A stretch of DNA of 35,179 nucleotides from Halarchaeum acidiphilum MH1-52-1 (GCF_000474235.1 NZ_BATA01000020.1:1-35179); one strand, 5' to 3'. Numbered from the stretch's first letter, positions 17,555 to 26,247 are shown. The notes: generated by a model from the letters alone, not told the origin. Numbers and translations: made by a program.

Positions 17555-18492
17555 CGGACGACATCGACGCATTACAGGAACGCATCGACGAGGTACGCGC
17601 GGAGATCGGGACGCAGATCGTCGGGCAGCGCGAGATCATCGACCAGTTGTTGGTCTGCGTGCTGGCCGGCGGCAACGCCCTCTTGGAGAGCAATCCCGGT
17701 CTCGGGAAGACCTCGATGGTCCGGGCGCTCGCGGCGGCGAGCGACCTCTCCTTCTCGCGCGTCCAGAACACGCCCGATCTGATGCCCTCCGACATCACGG
17801 GCACGGAGATCATCCGCGAGCGCGAGTCGGGGCGCGACTTCGTCTTCGAGGAGGGACCGATCTTCGCGAACGTCGTCCTCGCCGACGAGATCAACCGCGC
17901 GACGCCGAAGACGCAGGCCGCGATGCTCGAAGCCATGCAGGAACAGCAGGTGACGGCCGCGGGCGAGACGCACGCGCTCCCCGAACCGTTCTTCGTGCTC
18001 GCGACGCAGAACCCGATCGACCAAGAGGGAACGTATCCGCTCCCCGAGGCTCAGACCGACCGCTTCCTCATGAAGATCGTCGTGGACTACCCCGCGGCGG
18101 ACGAGGAGCGCGAGATCGTCCGGCGCTACACCGGCGACGTCCGCCCGGAGTCCGTCGAGCGCGTGCTGAGCGGCGACGACGTCCGCGAGATCCAATCGCT
18201 CGTCCGCGAGGTGCCGATCGCGGACGACCTCCGGGATCGCGCGATCGACCTCGTTCGCGCGACGCGCGAGGCCGACGACATCGAGTACGGCGCGAGCCCG
18301 CGGGCGAGCATGGCGCTCGTCACGACCGCGAAGGCCCGCGCGTTCCTCGCCGGCCGCGCGCACGTCAGTTGGGAGGACGTCGAGGCGATGGCGCGCCCCG
18401 TGCTCAGACACCGCATCCGCCTCGACTTCCGCGCGGAGCGCGAGGGACTCACGACGGACGAGGCCGTCGGCGCGCTCCTCGAAGGGGCGTGA
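17551..18492 (+). CDS. MoxR family AAA+ ATPase
   Basis: A 313-residue AAA+ chaperone-like ATPase. It has the Walker A loop NPGLGKTS (48-55), the conserved stretch RVQNTPDLMPSDITGTE, the Walker B DE (112-113) in VVLADEINRATPKTQAAMLEAMQE, and sensor 1 in FFVLATQNPIDQEGTYPLPEAQTDRF. A C-terminal lid has GASPRASMAL. MoxR ATPases work with vWA-domain proteins to mature or activate other proteins. Here the partners are encoded in the same operon. The ATG at 17551 overlaps the previous stop (ATGA), and the stop overlaps the DUF58 gene start (GTGA). Assignment is very secure; the client is not known. Confidence 0.95.
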   Translation: MTDDIDALQERIDEVRAEIGTQIVGQREIIDQLLVCVLAGGNALLESNPGLGKTSMVRALAAASDLSFSRVQNTPDLMPSDITGTEIIRERESGRDFVFEEGPIFANVVLADEINRATPKTQAAMLEAMQEQQVTAAGETHALPEPFFVLATQNPIDQEGTYPLPEAQTDRFLMKIVVDYPAADEEREIVRRYTGDVRPESVERVLSGDDVREIQSLVREVPIADDLRDRAIDLVRATREADDIEYGASPRASMALVTTAKARAFLAGRAHVSWEDVEAMARPVLRHRIRLDFRAEREGLTTDEAVGALLEGA

Positions 18493-19367
18493 TCGATCCC
18501 GCCTTCCTCGACGAACTCGCGCGCTTTCGAGCGTCGCTTCGCCGCGAGACGTCGGCGCAACGGCAGGGCGAGCAGCGATCGCCGTACGCCGGCGAGGGGC
18601 TGACCTTCGCCGACTACCGGCGGTACGCGCCCGGCGACGACACCCGCCTCATCGACTGGCGGCTGTTCGCGCGCACGGAGGAGCTATTCGTGAAGGTCTT
18701 CGAGGCCGAGCGCAACCTCACCGTCCACGTCCTCGTGGACGCGAGCGGGTCGATGGACTACGGCGAGGGCGACGCGTACAAGTTCGACTACGGCGCGAAG
18801 CTCGGCCTCGGCTTCGCCTACCTCGCCGCCGAGGAGCACAACGACTTCCGGTTCTCCCTCTTCCGCGAGCGTCCCGAGCGTCTCGACACGGGACGCTCGA
18901 ATCGCAGCGAACTCCTCCGGCTCGTCGATCGGCTGAACGCGACCGACCCGTCGGGCGAGACGGCGTTCGTCGACGCGCTCGACGCGTACGCCGCGACGAT
19001 CGGGTCGAAGTCGCTCGTGATCGTCGTCAGCGACCTCCTCGTCGATCCCGACGACGTCGCGTCGGGCGTGGCCGCGCTCTCGCGCAACGACGTCGTGCTC
19101 CCGCAGGTGCTCTCGCCGGCCGAACTCGACCCGGAGCCGACGGGCGACACGATCTTCCGGGACGCCGAGACGGGCGCGACGGAACGGGCGTACTTCGGCG
19201 GGCGGCGCACCCGCACGTACCGCGAGCGCCTCGACGACCACGTCGCGGCCGTCACCGAGCGCGCCCGCGACCTCCGCGCCGACCACGCGCTGATCGACAC
19301 CGGCGAGGACTTCTTCGACGCCTTCGCCGCGCTGCGCGCGGATCCCGACGCGGCCGCGCGGCGGTGA
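18489..19367 (+). CDS. DUF58 / vWA-like domain protein
   Basis: A 292-residue soluble protein starting at GTG 18489. The DUF58 signature YAPGDDTRLIDWRLFARTEE lies at residues 46-65, next to a vWA-type metal site DASGSM (84-89), with VIVVSDLLVD later. DUF58 proteins almost always accompany MoxR ATPases and are believed to link the ATPase to membrane partners. It is the last gene of the six-gene unit, joined to MoxR by a four-base overlap, and is followed by a 221-base gap. There is no membrane helix, unlike many bacterial DUF58 proteins, so the membrane link must come from the other operon products. Confidence 0.92.
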   Translation: MIDPAFLDELARFRASLRRETSAQRQGEQRSPYAGEGLTFADYRRYAPGDDTRLIDWRLFARTEELFVKVFEAERNLTVHVLVDASGSMDYGEGDAYKFDYGAKLGLGFAYLAAEEHNDFRFSLFRERPERLDTGRSNRSELLRLVDRLNATDPSGETAFVDALDAYAATIGSKSLVIVVSDLLVDPDDVASGVAALSRNDVVLPQVLSPAELDPEPTGDTIFRDAETGATERAYFGGRRTRTYRERLDDHVAAVTERARDLRADHALIDTGEDFFDAFAALRADPDAAARR

Positions 19368-19501
19368 ACGACGATCCGTCTTCAACTGAAGCGGTAGCGC
19401 GGAGTCCCCTTCCTCAAGGAGCGAGCGAAGCGAGTGAGTAGGGAGGGGAGGAGCGCGTTCGTATGGGATCCAAGGAGAGAGCCGCACCGTTCACGGCGGG
19501 G

Positions 19502-19554
19502 AGGATGGCACGGTGGGGAGAATGGCACGGCGGAGAGGATGGCACGGTGGGGAG
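19502..19554. repeat. Short repeats upstream of the amine-oxidase-like gene
   Basis: The 19-base AGGATGGCACGGTGGGGAG occurs exactly at 19502-19520 and 19536-19554. A degraded copy (AATGGCACGGCGGAG) lies between them at 19521-19535, giving a period of about 17. The array lies in the intergenic region just before a probable TATA-like tract (CTGAAAGG, about 19559-19566). It also makes an unconvincing in-frame N-terminal extension of the downstream gene. Confidence 0.75.
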
Positions 19555-19588
19555 TACGCTGAAAGGCCTCCCGGCCGTCGGCTCCGCT

Positions 19589-21340
19589 ATGCCCGATCCC
19601 GACTCCCTGTCCCGCGGCTCGGACGCGCTCCGCACCGCGGTGCGCCGGCGCCTCGCGGCGGGCCGCACCCCGGATCACGAGGTCGACGTCGCCGTCGTCG
19701 GCGGCGGTCCCGGCGGTCTCTACGCGGCGTACCGCCTCGTGACGAGCGACGAGACCCCGTACGGTCCCGGTGACGTCGACCTGTTCGAGCGCTCCGATCG
19801 CCTCGGCGGTCGCCTCGACTCCATCAGACCGGCGGGGCTGGAGGACGCCGGCGAACTCGGCGGGATGCGGTTCAAGCCCGAGAGCCACCGCATCGTGAAC
19901 GCCCTCGCTACGGACGTCTTCGCGGACGAACTCGACGTCGTGGACTTCCCGATGGGTGACCCGGCGAACCACCTCTGCTACCTCCGCGGACAGCGCTTTC
20001 GCGCGGACGCGTGGGAGCGCGCGCAAGCGGCCGACGAGCGCTTCGAGACGCGCTACGCTCTCGACGACGCGCACGCGGGGTTGAGTCCGGGCCAACTCTT
20101 CCGGAAGGTCATCTACGACGTTCTCAACGCGGATCCGTGGTTCCGCGAGTCGTACGGCGAGCGGATCGAGCGCGAGAGCGAATCCGAGCACCACGTCACG
20201 CTCGATCGACGCGAGTGGCACGACGTCGAGCGCCACCTCACCTACGAGTTCGCGGGCCCGTACGAGGGGACGCCGCTTCGCGACCTCGGGATGTGGACGG
20301 TACTGGAGGATCGAATCGGCCACGAAGGCTACGAGTTCCTCACGGACGCCGAGGGGTACGACGCGCTCACGGCGAACTGGAACGCCGCGCACGCGATGGC
20401 CGACGTCGCGCTCGACTTCGCGAGCGACCCGGACTTCCGGACGCTCGACGGGGGATTCGATCGCCTCCCGTACGCGCTCGCCGACGCCCTCCTCGCGCGC
20501 GGCAGCACGATACGGACCCGATCCGAACTCCGCGGGATCCGCGAGACGCCGGACGCGGGGCGCCGCTACGCGCTCGCGCTCGCCGATCGCGCGGACGGGA
20601 ACGCGACGTGGACGGTGGGGACCGATCGCGTCGTCCTCGCGCTCCCGCGGCGCGCGCTCGACCGCCTCGACCGACGCGGCCCGCTCGACGGCGGGGCGTT
20701 CCGCCGCAATCTCGGGGCCGTCATCGCGCAGCCCGCGCTGAAGCTCCTCCTCGCGTTCGACGAACCGTGGTGGGAGCGCGAGTTCGCCGCGGACGCGGGC
20801 GCGTCCGTCACCGACCTCCCGATCCGCCAGTGCTACTACTTCGGGACGAACGACGCCGACGAGCGCTCGCTCTTCCTCGCGAGCTACGACGACGAGCGCG
20901 CCGTCTCCTTCTGGGCGGACCTCGCGGACGACACGACGCGCGGCGAACCCCGACCCGCGGATCCCGGCATCGACGCGAACGCGAACGAACTCGAAGCGAC
21001 CGACGCGCCTGACGTGATGGTCGAGACGGCGATGGCGCAGGTCGAGGAACTCCACGGCGTCGACCTCCCCGAGCCGTACGCGGCCTACTACAAGAACTGG
21101 GGAAAAGACCCGTACGGCGCGGGCTACAACCACTGGAAGCCCGACTTCGACGTCGGCGAGGTGATGGCGTTCATGCGCCGTCCGGATCCGGCGCACGACG
21201 TCCACGTCGTCGGGTCGGCGTACTCCGGGCGGCAGGGCTGGGTCGAGGGAGCGCTCTGTACCGCGGAGAAAACAGTTCAGGAGTCGTTCGGGGCGTCCCG
21301 GCCGGCGTGGCTCGACGACGACTACTACCTCGGGCCGTAG
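19589..21340 (+). CDS. FAD-dependent amine-oxidase-like protein
   Basis: A 583-residue flavoprotein of the amine oxidase/protoporphyrinogen oxidase/desaturase superfamily. The FAD-binding Rossmann motif VAVVGGGPGGLYAAYRL covers residues 34-50, followed by ERSDRLGGRLDS. The second signature GGMRFKPESHRI fits the flavin-contact loop. The C-terminal part (VVGSAYSGRQGWVEGALCTAEK) is the flavin-binding end. I start at ATG 19589. An earlier ATG at 19463 would add 42 residues encoded by repeats that look unlike protein. The substrate may be an amine, an amino acid or a carotenoid-like compound and cannot be told. It is monocistronic, after the MoxR operon and before the ribosomal leader. Confidence 0.85.
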   Translation: MPDPDSLSRGSDALRTAVRRRLAAGRTPDHEVDVAVVGGGPGGLYAAYRLVTSDETPYGPGDVDLFERSDRLGGRLDSIRPAGLEDAGELGGMRFKPESHRIVNALATDVFADELDVVDFPMGDPANHLCYLRGQRFRADAWERAQAADERFETRYALDDAHAGLSPGQLFRKVIYDVLNADPWFRESYGERIERESESEHHVTLDRREWHDVERHLTYEFAGPYEGTPLRDLGMWTVLEDRIGHEGYEFLTDAEGYDALTANWNAAHAMADVALDFASDPDFRTLDGGFDRLPYALADALLARGSTIRTRSELRGIRETPDAGRRYALALADRADGNATWTVGTDRVVLALPRRALDRLDRRGPLDGGAFRRNLGAVIAQPALKLLLAFDEPWWEREFAADAGASVTDLPIRQCYYFGTNDADERSLFLASYDDERAVSFWADLADDTTRGEPRPADPGIDANANELEATDAPDVMVETAMAQVEELHGVDLPEPYAAYYKNWGKDPYGAGYNHWKPDFDVGEVMAFMRRPDPAHDVHVVGSAYSGRQGWVEGALCTAEKTVQESFGASRPAWLDDDYYLGP

Positions 21341-21418
21341 GCACCCGAACGGGTGCCCTCCCGTCCGAACGCGGCCGTCCGTGTCCGCGATCACCACATG
21401 CGACCGGTGGAACGACGC

Positions 21419-21424
21419 TTTTAT
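21419..21424 (+). promoter_or_regulatory. TATA box of the L1-L10-L12 operon
   Basis: TTTTAT within ACGCTTTTATGCG is the strongest A/T element upstream of the ribosomal genes. Expected transcription start is about 21446-21450, giving an unusually long leader of about 75 bases for a haloarchaeal message. Confidence 0.6.
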
Positions 21425-21452
21425 GCGTCGGATCCCCCTCCGTACAGAGGAG

Positions 21453-21520
21453 ACAGGCGTAGCCTGTTTCACTGACCCGTAGAAGCCCCCCTGACGGGGG
21501 CAGACACACTACGGAGGTGA
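21453..21520 (+). promoter_or_regulatory. Structured leader of the L1-L10-L12 operon, probable L1 autoregulatory site
   Basis: Three pairings are visible. ACAGGC (21453-21458) pairs with GCCTGT (21462-21467). GCCCCC (21485-21490) pairs with GGGGGC (21496-21501). CCGTAG (21477-21482) pairs with CTACGG (21509-21514) and encloses the second hairpin. The last strand overlaps the strong Shine-Dalgarno GGAGGTGA (21513-21520), so closing the structure would hide the ribosome-binding site. Archaeal L1 is known to repress its own operon by binding an mRNA copy of its 23S rRNA site. That this leader is the site is inferred. Confidence 0.6.
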
Positions 21521-21523
21521 AAG

Positions 21524-22159
21524 ATGGCAGACAACATAGAAGAGGCAGTCGCGAACGCGATCGAGGAGGCCCCGCCGCGGAATTTCCGTGAGACGGTGGA
21601 CCTCGCGATCAACCTCCGTGACCTCGACCTCAACGACCCGTCGAATCGTGTCGACGAGAGCGTCGTGCTGCCGTCGGGCACCGGACAGGAGACCCAGATC
21701 GTCGTGTTCGCCGAAGGTGAGACGGCCGTGCGCGCCGAAGACGTCGCAGACGACGTCCTCGGTGGCGACGAGCTCGAAGACCTCGGTGACAACGACGACG
21801 AAGCGAAGGACCTCGCCGACGAGACCGACTTCTTCATCGCGGAAGCGTCCCTGATGCAGGATATCGGTCGCTATCTCGGTACGGTCCTCGGTCCCCGCGG
21901 GAAGATGCCGACCCCGCTCCAGCCCGACGACGACGTCGTCGAGACCGTCAACCGCATGAAGAACACCGTGCAGCTCCGCTCGCGCGACCGACGCACCTTC
22001 CACACCCGCGTCGGTGCCGAGGACATGAACGCGGAGGAGATCGCGTCGAACATCGACGTGATCGTCCGCCGACTGCACGCGAACCTCGAGAAAGGCCCGC
22101 TGAACGTCGACTCCATCTACGTGAAGACGACGATGGGTCCGTCCGTGGAGGTGGCCTGA
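21524..22159 (+). CDS. rpl1: 50S ribosomal protein L1 (uL1)
   Basis: The 211-residue protein matches archaeal uL1. The RNA-binding pattern [20 protein letters not shown] is near the N-terminus, [10 protein letters not shown] lies in the second domain, and TMGPSVEV is at the end. L1 binds helix 76-78 of 23S rRNA at the exit-site stalk and represses its own mRNA. An ideal Shine-Dalgarno (GGAGGTGA) precedes the ATG by three bases. The L10 gene begins one base after its stop, and L12 follows, the classical archaeal arrangement. The L11 gene, often just upstream, is absent here; an amine-oxidase-like gene occupies that place. Confidence 0.96.
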   Translation: MADNIEEAVANAIEEAPPRNFRETVDLAINLRDLDLNDPSNRVDESVVLPSGTGQETQIVVFAEGETAVRAEDVADDVLGGDELEDLGDNDDEAKDLADETDFFIAEASLMQDIGRYLGTVLGPRGKMPTPLQPDDDVVETVNRMKNTVQLRSRDRRTFHTRVGAEDMNAEEIASNIDVIVRRLHANLEKGPLNVDSIYVKTTMGPSVEVA

Positions 22160-22160
22160 G

Positions 22161-23207
22161 ATGTCCGCAGAGTCCGAGCGCACCACCGAGACGATCCCCG
22201 AGTGGAAGAAGGAGGAGGTCGCGGAACTCACCGAGTTCCTCCGCTCCTACGACTCCGTCGGCGTCGTCAACGTCGCGGGAATCCCCTCGCGCCAGCTGCA
22301 GGACATGCGTCGCGATCTGCACGGGAGCGCCGAACTCCGGATGAGCCGGAACACGCTCCTCTCGCGCGCGCTCGATGAGGTCGACGACGGCCTCGAACAG
22401 CTCACCGAGTTCCTCAGCGGACAGGTCGGGCTCGTCGGAACGAACGACAACCCGTTCGGTCTCTACAAGGAACTCGAAGCGTCGAAGACGCCCGCGCCCA
22501 TCAACGCGGGCGAGGTCGCCCCGAACGACATCGTCGTCCCCGAGGGCGACACCGGAATCGACCCCGGTCCGTTCGTCGGCGAACTCCAGCAGATCGGTGC
22601 CGACGCGCGCATTCAGGAGGGCTCCATTCAGGTGCTCTCCGACTCCGTCGTCACCGACGAGCGCGACGTCGTCTCCGACGACGTCGCGAACGTCCTCGGC
22701 GAACTCGGTATCGAGCCGAAGGAGGTCGGTCTCGACCTCCGGAGCGTCTACAGCGAGGGCGTCCTCTTCGATCCCGAGGACCTCGCGATCGACGTTGATG
22801 AGTACCGCGCGGACATCCAGTCCGCCGCCGCCTCGGCGCGCAACCTCTCCATCAACGCCGACTACCCGACCGCCGCCACCGTCCCGGACATGCTCCGCAA
22901 GGCGTCCGGCGAGGCGAAGAGCGTCGGTCTCGAGGCCGCGATCGAGAGCCCCGACCTGATGGACGACCTCGTCAGCACGGCAGACGCGCAGGTCCGCGCG
23001 CTCGCCGCCAACATCGACGACGAGGACGCGCTCCCCGAGGAGCTCCGCGGCGTGGAAGCGCCCGCGGAGTCCGCGGAGTCCGCAGAGGAGACCGAGGAAG
23101 AACCGGAAGCCGACGAGACCGAGGACGAAGCCGAGTCCGAGGAGCCCGAAGACGAGGGCGACGAGGACGGCGGCGCGGAAGGCCTCGGCAACATGTTCGG
23201 CGACTAA
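22161..23207 (+). CDS. rpl10: 50S ribosomal protein L10 (uL10, P0-like)
   Basis: A 348-residue acidic stalk protein. The N-terminal rRNA-binding domain has [18 protein letters not shown], then [22 protein letters not shown] middle domain carries the P0-type insertion, then helices that bind pairs of L12, then a very acidic hinge ([14 protein letters not shown]). It ends in GLGNMFGD, the tail shared with L12 that recruits translation factors. Length is normal for archaeal P0. It lies one base after L1 and 27 bases before L12. Confidence 0.96.
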   Translation: MSAESERTTETIPEWKKEEVAELTEFLRSYDSVGVVNVAGIPSRQLQDMRRDLHGSAELRMSRNTLLSRALDEVDDGLEQLTEFLSGQVGLVGTNDNPFGLYKELEASKTPAPINAGEVAPNDIVVPEGDTGIDPGPFVGELQQIGADARIQEGSIQVLSDSVVTDERDVVSDDVANVLGELGIEPKEVGLDLRSVYSEGVLFDPEDLAIDVDEYRADIQSAAASARNLSINADYPTAATVPDMLRKASGEAKSVGLEAAIESPDLMDDLVSTADAQVRALAANIDDEDALPEELRGVEAPAESAESAEETEEEPEADETEDEAESEEPEDEGDEDGGAEGLGNMFGD

Positions 23208-23234
23208 CTGACACACTCACAACACCCCAGAACA

Positions 23235-23582
23235 ATGGAATACGTTTACGCTGCGCTCATCCTGAACGAATCGGGCGAAGAGATCAACGAGGACAACGTC
23301 ACGGCCGTGCTCGATGCCGCCGGCGTCGACGTCGAGGAGTCCCGCGTCAAGGCCCTCGTCGCCGCGCTGGAGGACGTCGATATCGAGGAAGCCGTCGAGT
23401 CCGCCGCGGCCGTCCCGGCTGCCGGTGCGGCCGGTGGTGCCGCGTCCGGCGGCGCCGAGGAGGCCGAGGAGGAAGAGGCCGGCGAGGAGGAAGAGGAAGC
23501 CGAAGCCGCAGAAGAAGAGGAAGAGGCCGGCGAGGAGGAAGAGGAAGCCTCCGGCGAAGGTCTCGGCGACCTCTTCGGCTAA
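23235..23582 (+). CDS. rpl12: 50S ribosomal protein L12 (archaeal P1-type)
   Basis: The 115-residue protein starts [14 protein letters not shown], the dimerisation and L10-binding domain. It continues through an Ala/Gly hinge and a very long run of glutamates, and closes with GLGDLFG, the factor-binding tail also seen in L10. It is unrelated in fold to bacterial L7/L12. Multiple dimers form the ribosomal stalk. The E-rich hinge is repeated at DNA level (GAGGAAGAGGAAGCC-type units) and may vary in length. A T-tract after the stop should end the operon transcript. Confidence 0.96.
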   Translation: MEYVYAALILNESGEEINEDNVTAVLDAAGVDVEESRVKALVAALEDVDIEEAVESAAAVPAAGAAGGAASGGAEEAEEEEAGEEEEEAEAAEEEEEAGEEEEEASGEGLGDLFG

Positions 23583-23603
23583 CGACGCGACACACGAATC
23601 CAC

Positions 23604-23613
23604 GCTTTTTCTT
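23604..23613 (+). terminator. T-tract terminator of the ribosomal operon
   Basis: CGCTTTTTCT, 22 bases after the L12 stop, is the only run of five T in the region. Oligo-T runs alone terminate archaeal transcription. The remaining 220 bases up to 23832 show no gene, only the TATA-like TTCAAATACC at 23801-23810 for the next gene. Confidence 0.5.
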
Positions 23614-23800
23614 CGACGCAATAACGGGATAGCGACGGCGCCGCGCAGGGCGCGAGCGACGAACGGAAACGTGCCTCGACGCACGAGTCCTGCTCGTCGC
23701 GACGCGACAGAGCGGGATCGCTGTGCGTCCGCACGCGGGCACGACGCCCCCATCTCACACTCACCCCCTCGAACGCTCGGCGACGAGAGCGACGCGCCGG

Positions 23801-23810
23801 TTCAAATACC
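23801..23810 (+). promoter_or_regulatory. TATA-like box of the TctA-like gene
   Basis: TTCAAATACC lies 23-32 bases before the ATG at 23833, in an otherwise GC-rich stretch. It predicts a nearly leaderless transcript. Confidence 0.45.
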
Positions 23811-23832
23811 GTGACGGGTCCATTCGAGAGCG

Positions 23833-25080
23833 ATGTACGCGTTCGGCGTCCGCGTCGCCCTCGTCCCGCCGTCGACGGCGTCGTACCTCGGATTCGTCGC
23901 GCTCGGCGTGCTGTTGGGCGCCTGCTCGGGGCTGACGCCGGGTCTCCACGTGAACACGCTGGCCCTCCTGCTCGCGGCCGCGACGCCCGACCTGCCGGGG
24001 CCGGCGCGCGGCATCGGAATCGCCGTCCTCACCGCGGGCGTCGTCCACTCGACGCTCGACGTCGTGCCGGCGCTCGCGCTCGGCGTGCCCGACGCGGCGA
24101 TGGCGCCGTCGACGCTCCCCGGTCATCGCCTCGTCCTCGCTGGACGCGGTCGCGAGGCGCTCCGGCTCTCGGCGCTCGGGAGCGGCGGGGCCGCCCTGTT
24201 CGCGTGTCTCCTCGGCTGGCCCGTCACCGCGCTCGTCCGCCCGCTCGCGCCCGCCGTTCGCGCGCACCTCCCGATTCTCCTCGCCGTCGTCGTGGCCTTC
24301 CTCGTGCTCACGGAGCCGACGCGGCGACGCCGGATCGGTGCCTGCGTCGCGTTCGCGCTCAGCGGTGGCTTCGGTCTCGTCACGCTCGACCTCCCGACGC
24401 ACGCGCTCCTCGGCGACGGCGACCTCTTGATGCCGGCGTTCGCGGGGCTGTTCGGACTTCCGGTGGTACTCGCGGCCGCGCGGGGCGGCGGCCCACCCCC
24501 GCAGGACGACGCGACCGTGATGACGTCGAAGCGGGCGACGCTGCTGGCGGCGTTCGCCGGCGCCGTCGCGGGCGCGGCGGTGAGCTACGTCTCCGGGGTG
24601 TCGAGTGCCGTCGCGGCCGTTGTCGCGCTCGCGGCGCTCCCACGCCGCGAGGGAGCGGACGGGGACCGAGCGTTCATCGTCGCGACGAGCGGCGTCAACA
24701 CGAGCAACACGATGCTCGCGCTGTTCGCGTTCGTCGCGCTCGGCGACGCGCACACCGGCGTCGTCGTCGCGCTCGATCGGAGCGCCGCCCCGCTCGACCT
24801 CCCGCTCTACGTCGTCTGTTGCCTCCTCGCGGCGGCGGTGGCCGTGCTCCTCGTCGTCCCTGTCGGAGAGCGCTACCTCGCCGCGGCCGCGGCGCTTCCG
24901 ACGCCGTGGGTCTGTGCGGGCGCGTGCGCGCTCGTCTGCTGTCTCGCGATCGCTCTTGCCGGTCCCGTCGGTCTCGTCGTCCTCCTCGGTGCGACGGTGC
25001 TCGGGTTCGTCCCTCCGTATTTCGGCGCGCGACGCGTCCACCTGATGGGGGTGCTCGTCGTTCCGCTCCTCCTCGCCTAG
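23833..25080 (+). CDS. TctA-like (COG1784-type) multi-pass membrane protein
   Basis: A 415-residue very hydrophobic protein with about ten membrane helices. The first, LGFVALGVLLGACSGLTPGLHVNTLALLLAA, has the glycine/proline-rich GLTPGLHVNT motif typical of the archaeal TctA-related family. A symmetrical motif (FIVATSGVNTSNTMLALFAFVALG) recurs in the second half, as expected for inverted repeats in this transporter fold. Bacterial TctA is the large membrane part of tripartite tricarboxylate transporters. No TctB or binding protein is present here, so the archaeal protein probably works differently. The stop shares CTAG with convergent corA. Confidence 0.8.
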   Translation: MYAFGVRVALVPPSTASYLGFVALGVLLGACSGLTPGLHVNTLALLLAAATPDLPGPARGIGIAVLTAGVVHSTLDVVPALALGVPDAAMAPSTLPGHRLVLAGRGREALRLSALGSGGAALFACLLGWPVTALVRPLAPAVRAHLPILLAVVVAFLVLTEPTRRRRIGACVAFALSGGFGLVTLDLPTHALLGDGDLLMPAFAGLFGLPVVLAAARGGGPPPQDDATVMTSKRATLLAAFAGAVAGAAVSYVSGVSSAVAAVVALAALPRREGADGDRAFIVATSGVNTSNTMLALFAFVALGDAHTGVVVALDRSAAPLDLPLYVVCCLLAAAVAVLLVVPVGERYLAAAAALPTPWVCAGACALVCCLAIALAGPVGLVVLLGATVLGFVPPYFGARRVHLMGVLVVPLLLA

Positions 25081-26057
25081 AGCCAGTGCTCGCGCCGGAA
25101 GTACCAGAGGAGGATCAGGGAGACGGCTCCCATACCGACCATCACGGCCGGATACCCGTACTGCCACGCGAGCTCGGGCATGTTCCACGGGGTATCGGAG
25201 AAATTCATCCCGAATATCCCGACGACGAGCGTGAGCGGGAGGACGATCGTGGCGACGACAGTGAGCTTCTTCATCACCTCGTTCGTGCTCATCGAGAGCG
25301 TGTTGAGGTAGATGTCGCGTGCGCCCCCCGCGAGATCGCGGTAGGTCTCCACGAGATCGACCTGCTGGACGAGGTGGTCGTAGACGTCGCGGTAGTACTT
25401 CTCCGTGACCGACTGGATCTGTGGGGGATCGCCCCGCGAGAGGACGGCGACGGCGTCGCGGGTCGGCCAGAGGAGTTTGCGGAGGGCGAGCAGTTCGCGT
25501 CGGGCGTCGTTGATCTCTTCGAGGACGTCTTCGTCGGTCTCATCGAGGACGGTGTCCTCGACGTATTCGAGGCGGTCCTCGACGTCGTCGAGCGCGTCGA
25601 AGTAGTCGTCGACGACGGCGTCGACGATCCGGTACGCGGCGAAGTCCGGGCCGCGCTGGAGGGCGCGGTCGTCCTCGCGCTGGACGACCGCCCACGCGCG
25701 CTCGACGGCGGTGCAGTCGCCGGTCGTGTACGTGACGAGCCAGTCGTCGCCGACGAAGAGTCCGACCGGGTTTGTGAGGAGTTCGCCGCGAAAGGGGGTG
25801 TCGCCGCTCGCGAGGCGCGCGGCCTTCACGAGGACGAACGTGTGATCGCTGAACTCCTCGACCTTCGGGCGGACGTCCTTCTGCACGTCCTCGACGGCGA
25901 GCGGGTGGAGTCCGCAGACCTCGGCGACGCGTTCGAGTTCCTCGGCCGCCGGATCACTCACGCGGAACCACGTCGTGCCGGTGGCGTCCTTCGCGGTTTC
26001 GAGGTCGTCGTACGCGGTGATGCCGCCGGCGGCGTAGACGACGGCGGCGAGCGTCAT
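25077..26057 (-). CDS. corA: CorA family magnesium/divalent cation transporter
   Basis: The 326-residue protein has a large acidic cytoplasmic domain and two C-terminal membrane helices. The selectivity motif GMN is at residues 283-285 (VVGIFGMNF), at the end of the first helix. The second helix runs through YPAVMVGMGAVSLILLWYF and ends in positively charged RREHWL, which faces the cytoplasm. It forms pentamers that admit Mg2+ or Co2+. It starts four bases inside the end of a 56-residue membrane protein gene, so the two are translationally coupled. At the other end its stop shares CTAG with the TctA-like gene. Confidence 0.93.
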   Translation of the reverse strand: MTLAAVVYAAGGITAYDDLETAKDATGTTWFRVSDPAAEELERVAEVCGLHPLAVEDVQKDVRPKVEEFSDHTFVLVKAARLASGDTPFRGELLTNPVGLFVGDDWLVTYTTGDCTAVERAWAVVQREDDRALQRGPDFAAYRIVDAVVDDYFDALDDVEDRLEYVEDTVLDETDEDVLEEINDARRELLALRKLLWPTRDAVAVLSRGDPPQIQSVTEKYYRDVYDHLVQQVDLVETYRDLAGGARDIYLNTLSMSTNEVMKKLTVVATIVLPLTLVVGIFGMNFSDTPWNMPELAWQYGYPAVMVGMGAVSLILLWYFRREHWL

Positions 26058-26224
26058 TCGCGCCCCCCGACGAGGCGCCCCTCGCTGATCGCGCAGATCG
26101 TGATTCCGACCATGACGGCGGTGATGGCGAACGCGCGTCCGGGGTACGGGTGGAGGACGCCCGCGACGTACGCGGCGATCCCGAGCGCGCTGAGCGCGAG
26201 ACCGACCCCGGCGGTCCGATGCAT
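26054..26224 (-). CDS. Small two-helix membrane protein coupled to corA
   Basis: A 56-residue protein starting at ATG 26224 with two hydrophobic helices (about residues 5-23 and 31-47), separated by a short LHPYPGR turn, and a tail EGRLVGGRE. No family is recognised with certainty. Its stop overlaps the corA start by four bases. The TATA-like GCTTTTCC lies about 25-31 bases upstream, so it is the first gene of a two-gene transcript. A role as accessory subunit of CorA is inferred from coupling only. The longer frame running into 26866 is an artefact of high GC. Confidence 0.7.
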   Translation of the reverse strand: MHRTAGVGLALSALGIAAYVAGVLHPYPGRAFAITAVMVGITICAISEGRLVGGRE

Positions 26225-26247
26225 ACGCCGAGGCTCGCCCGGCCGAT

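Noticed and set aside
19415-19450. GAGCGAGCGAAGCGAGTGAG stretch as a regulatory repeat
   Set aside because: Such GAGCGA-type runs are common GC-rich low-complexity DNA in haloarchaea, and no clear symmetry was found.
19382-21472. Long minus-strand frame (696 codons) opposite the amine-oxidase-like gene
   Set aside because: It crosses intergenic repeats and has no recognisable motif. The plus strand has a clear FAD-binding protein.
23455-23570. Glu-rich coding repeats in L12 as a special element
   Set aside because: An acidic, repetitive hinge is normal for archaeal P1-type stalk proteins.
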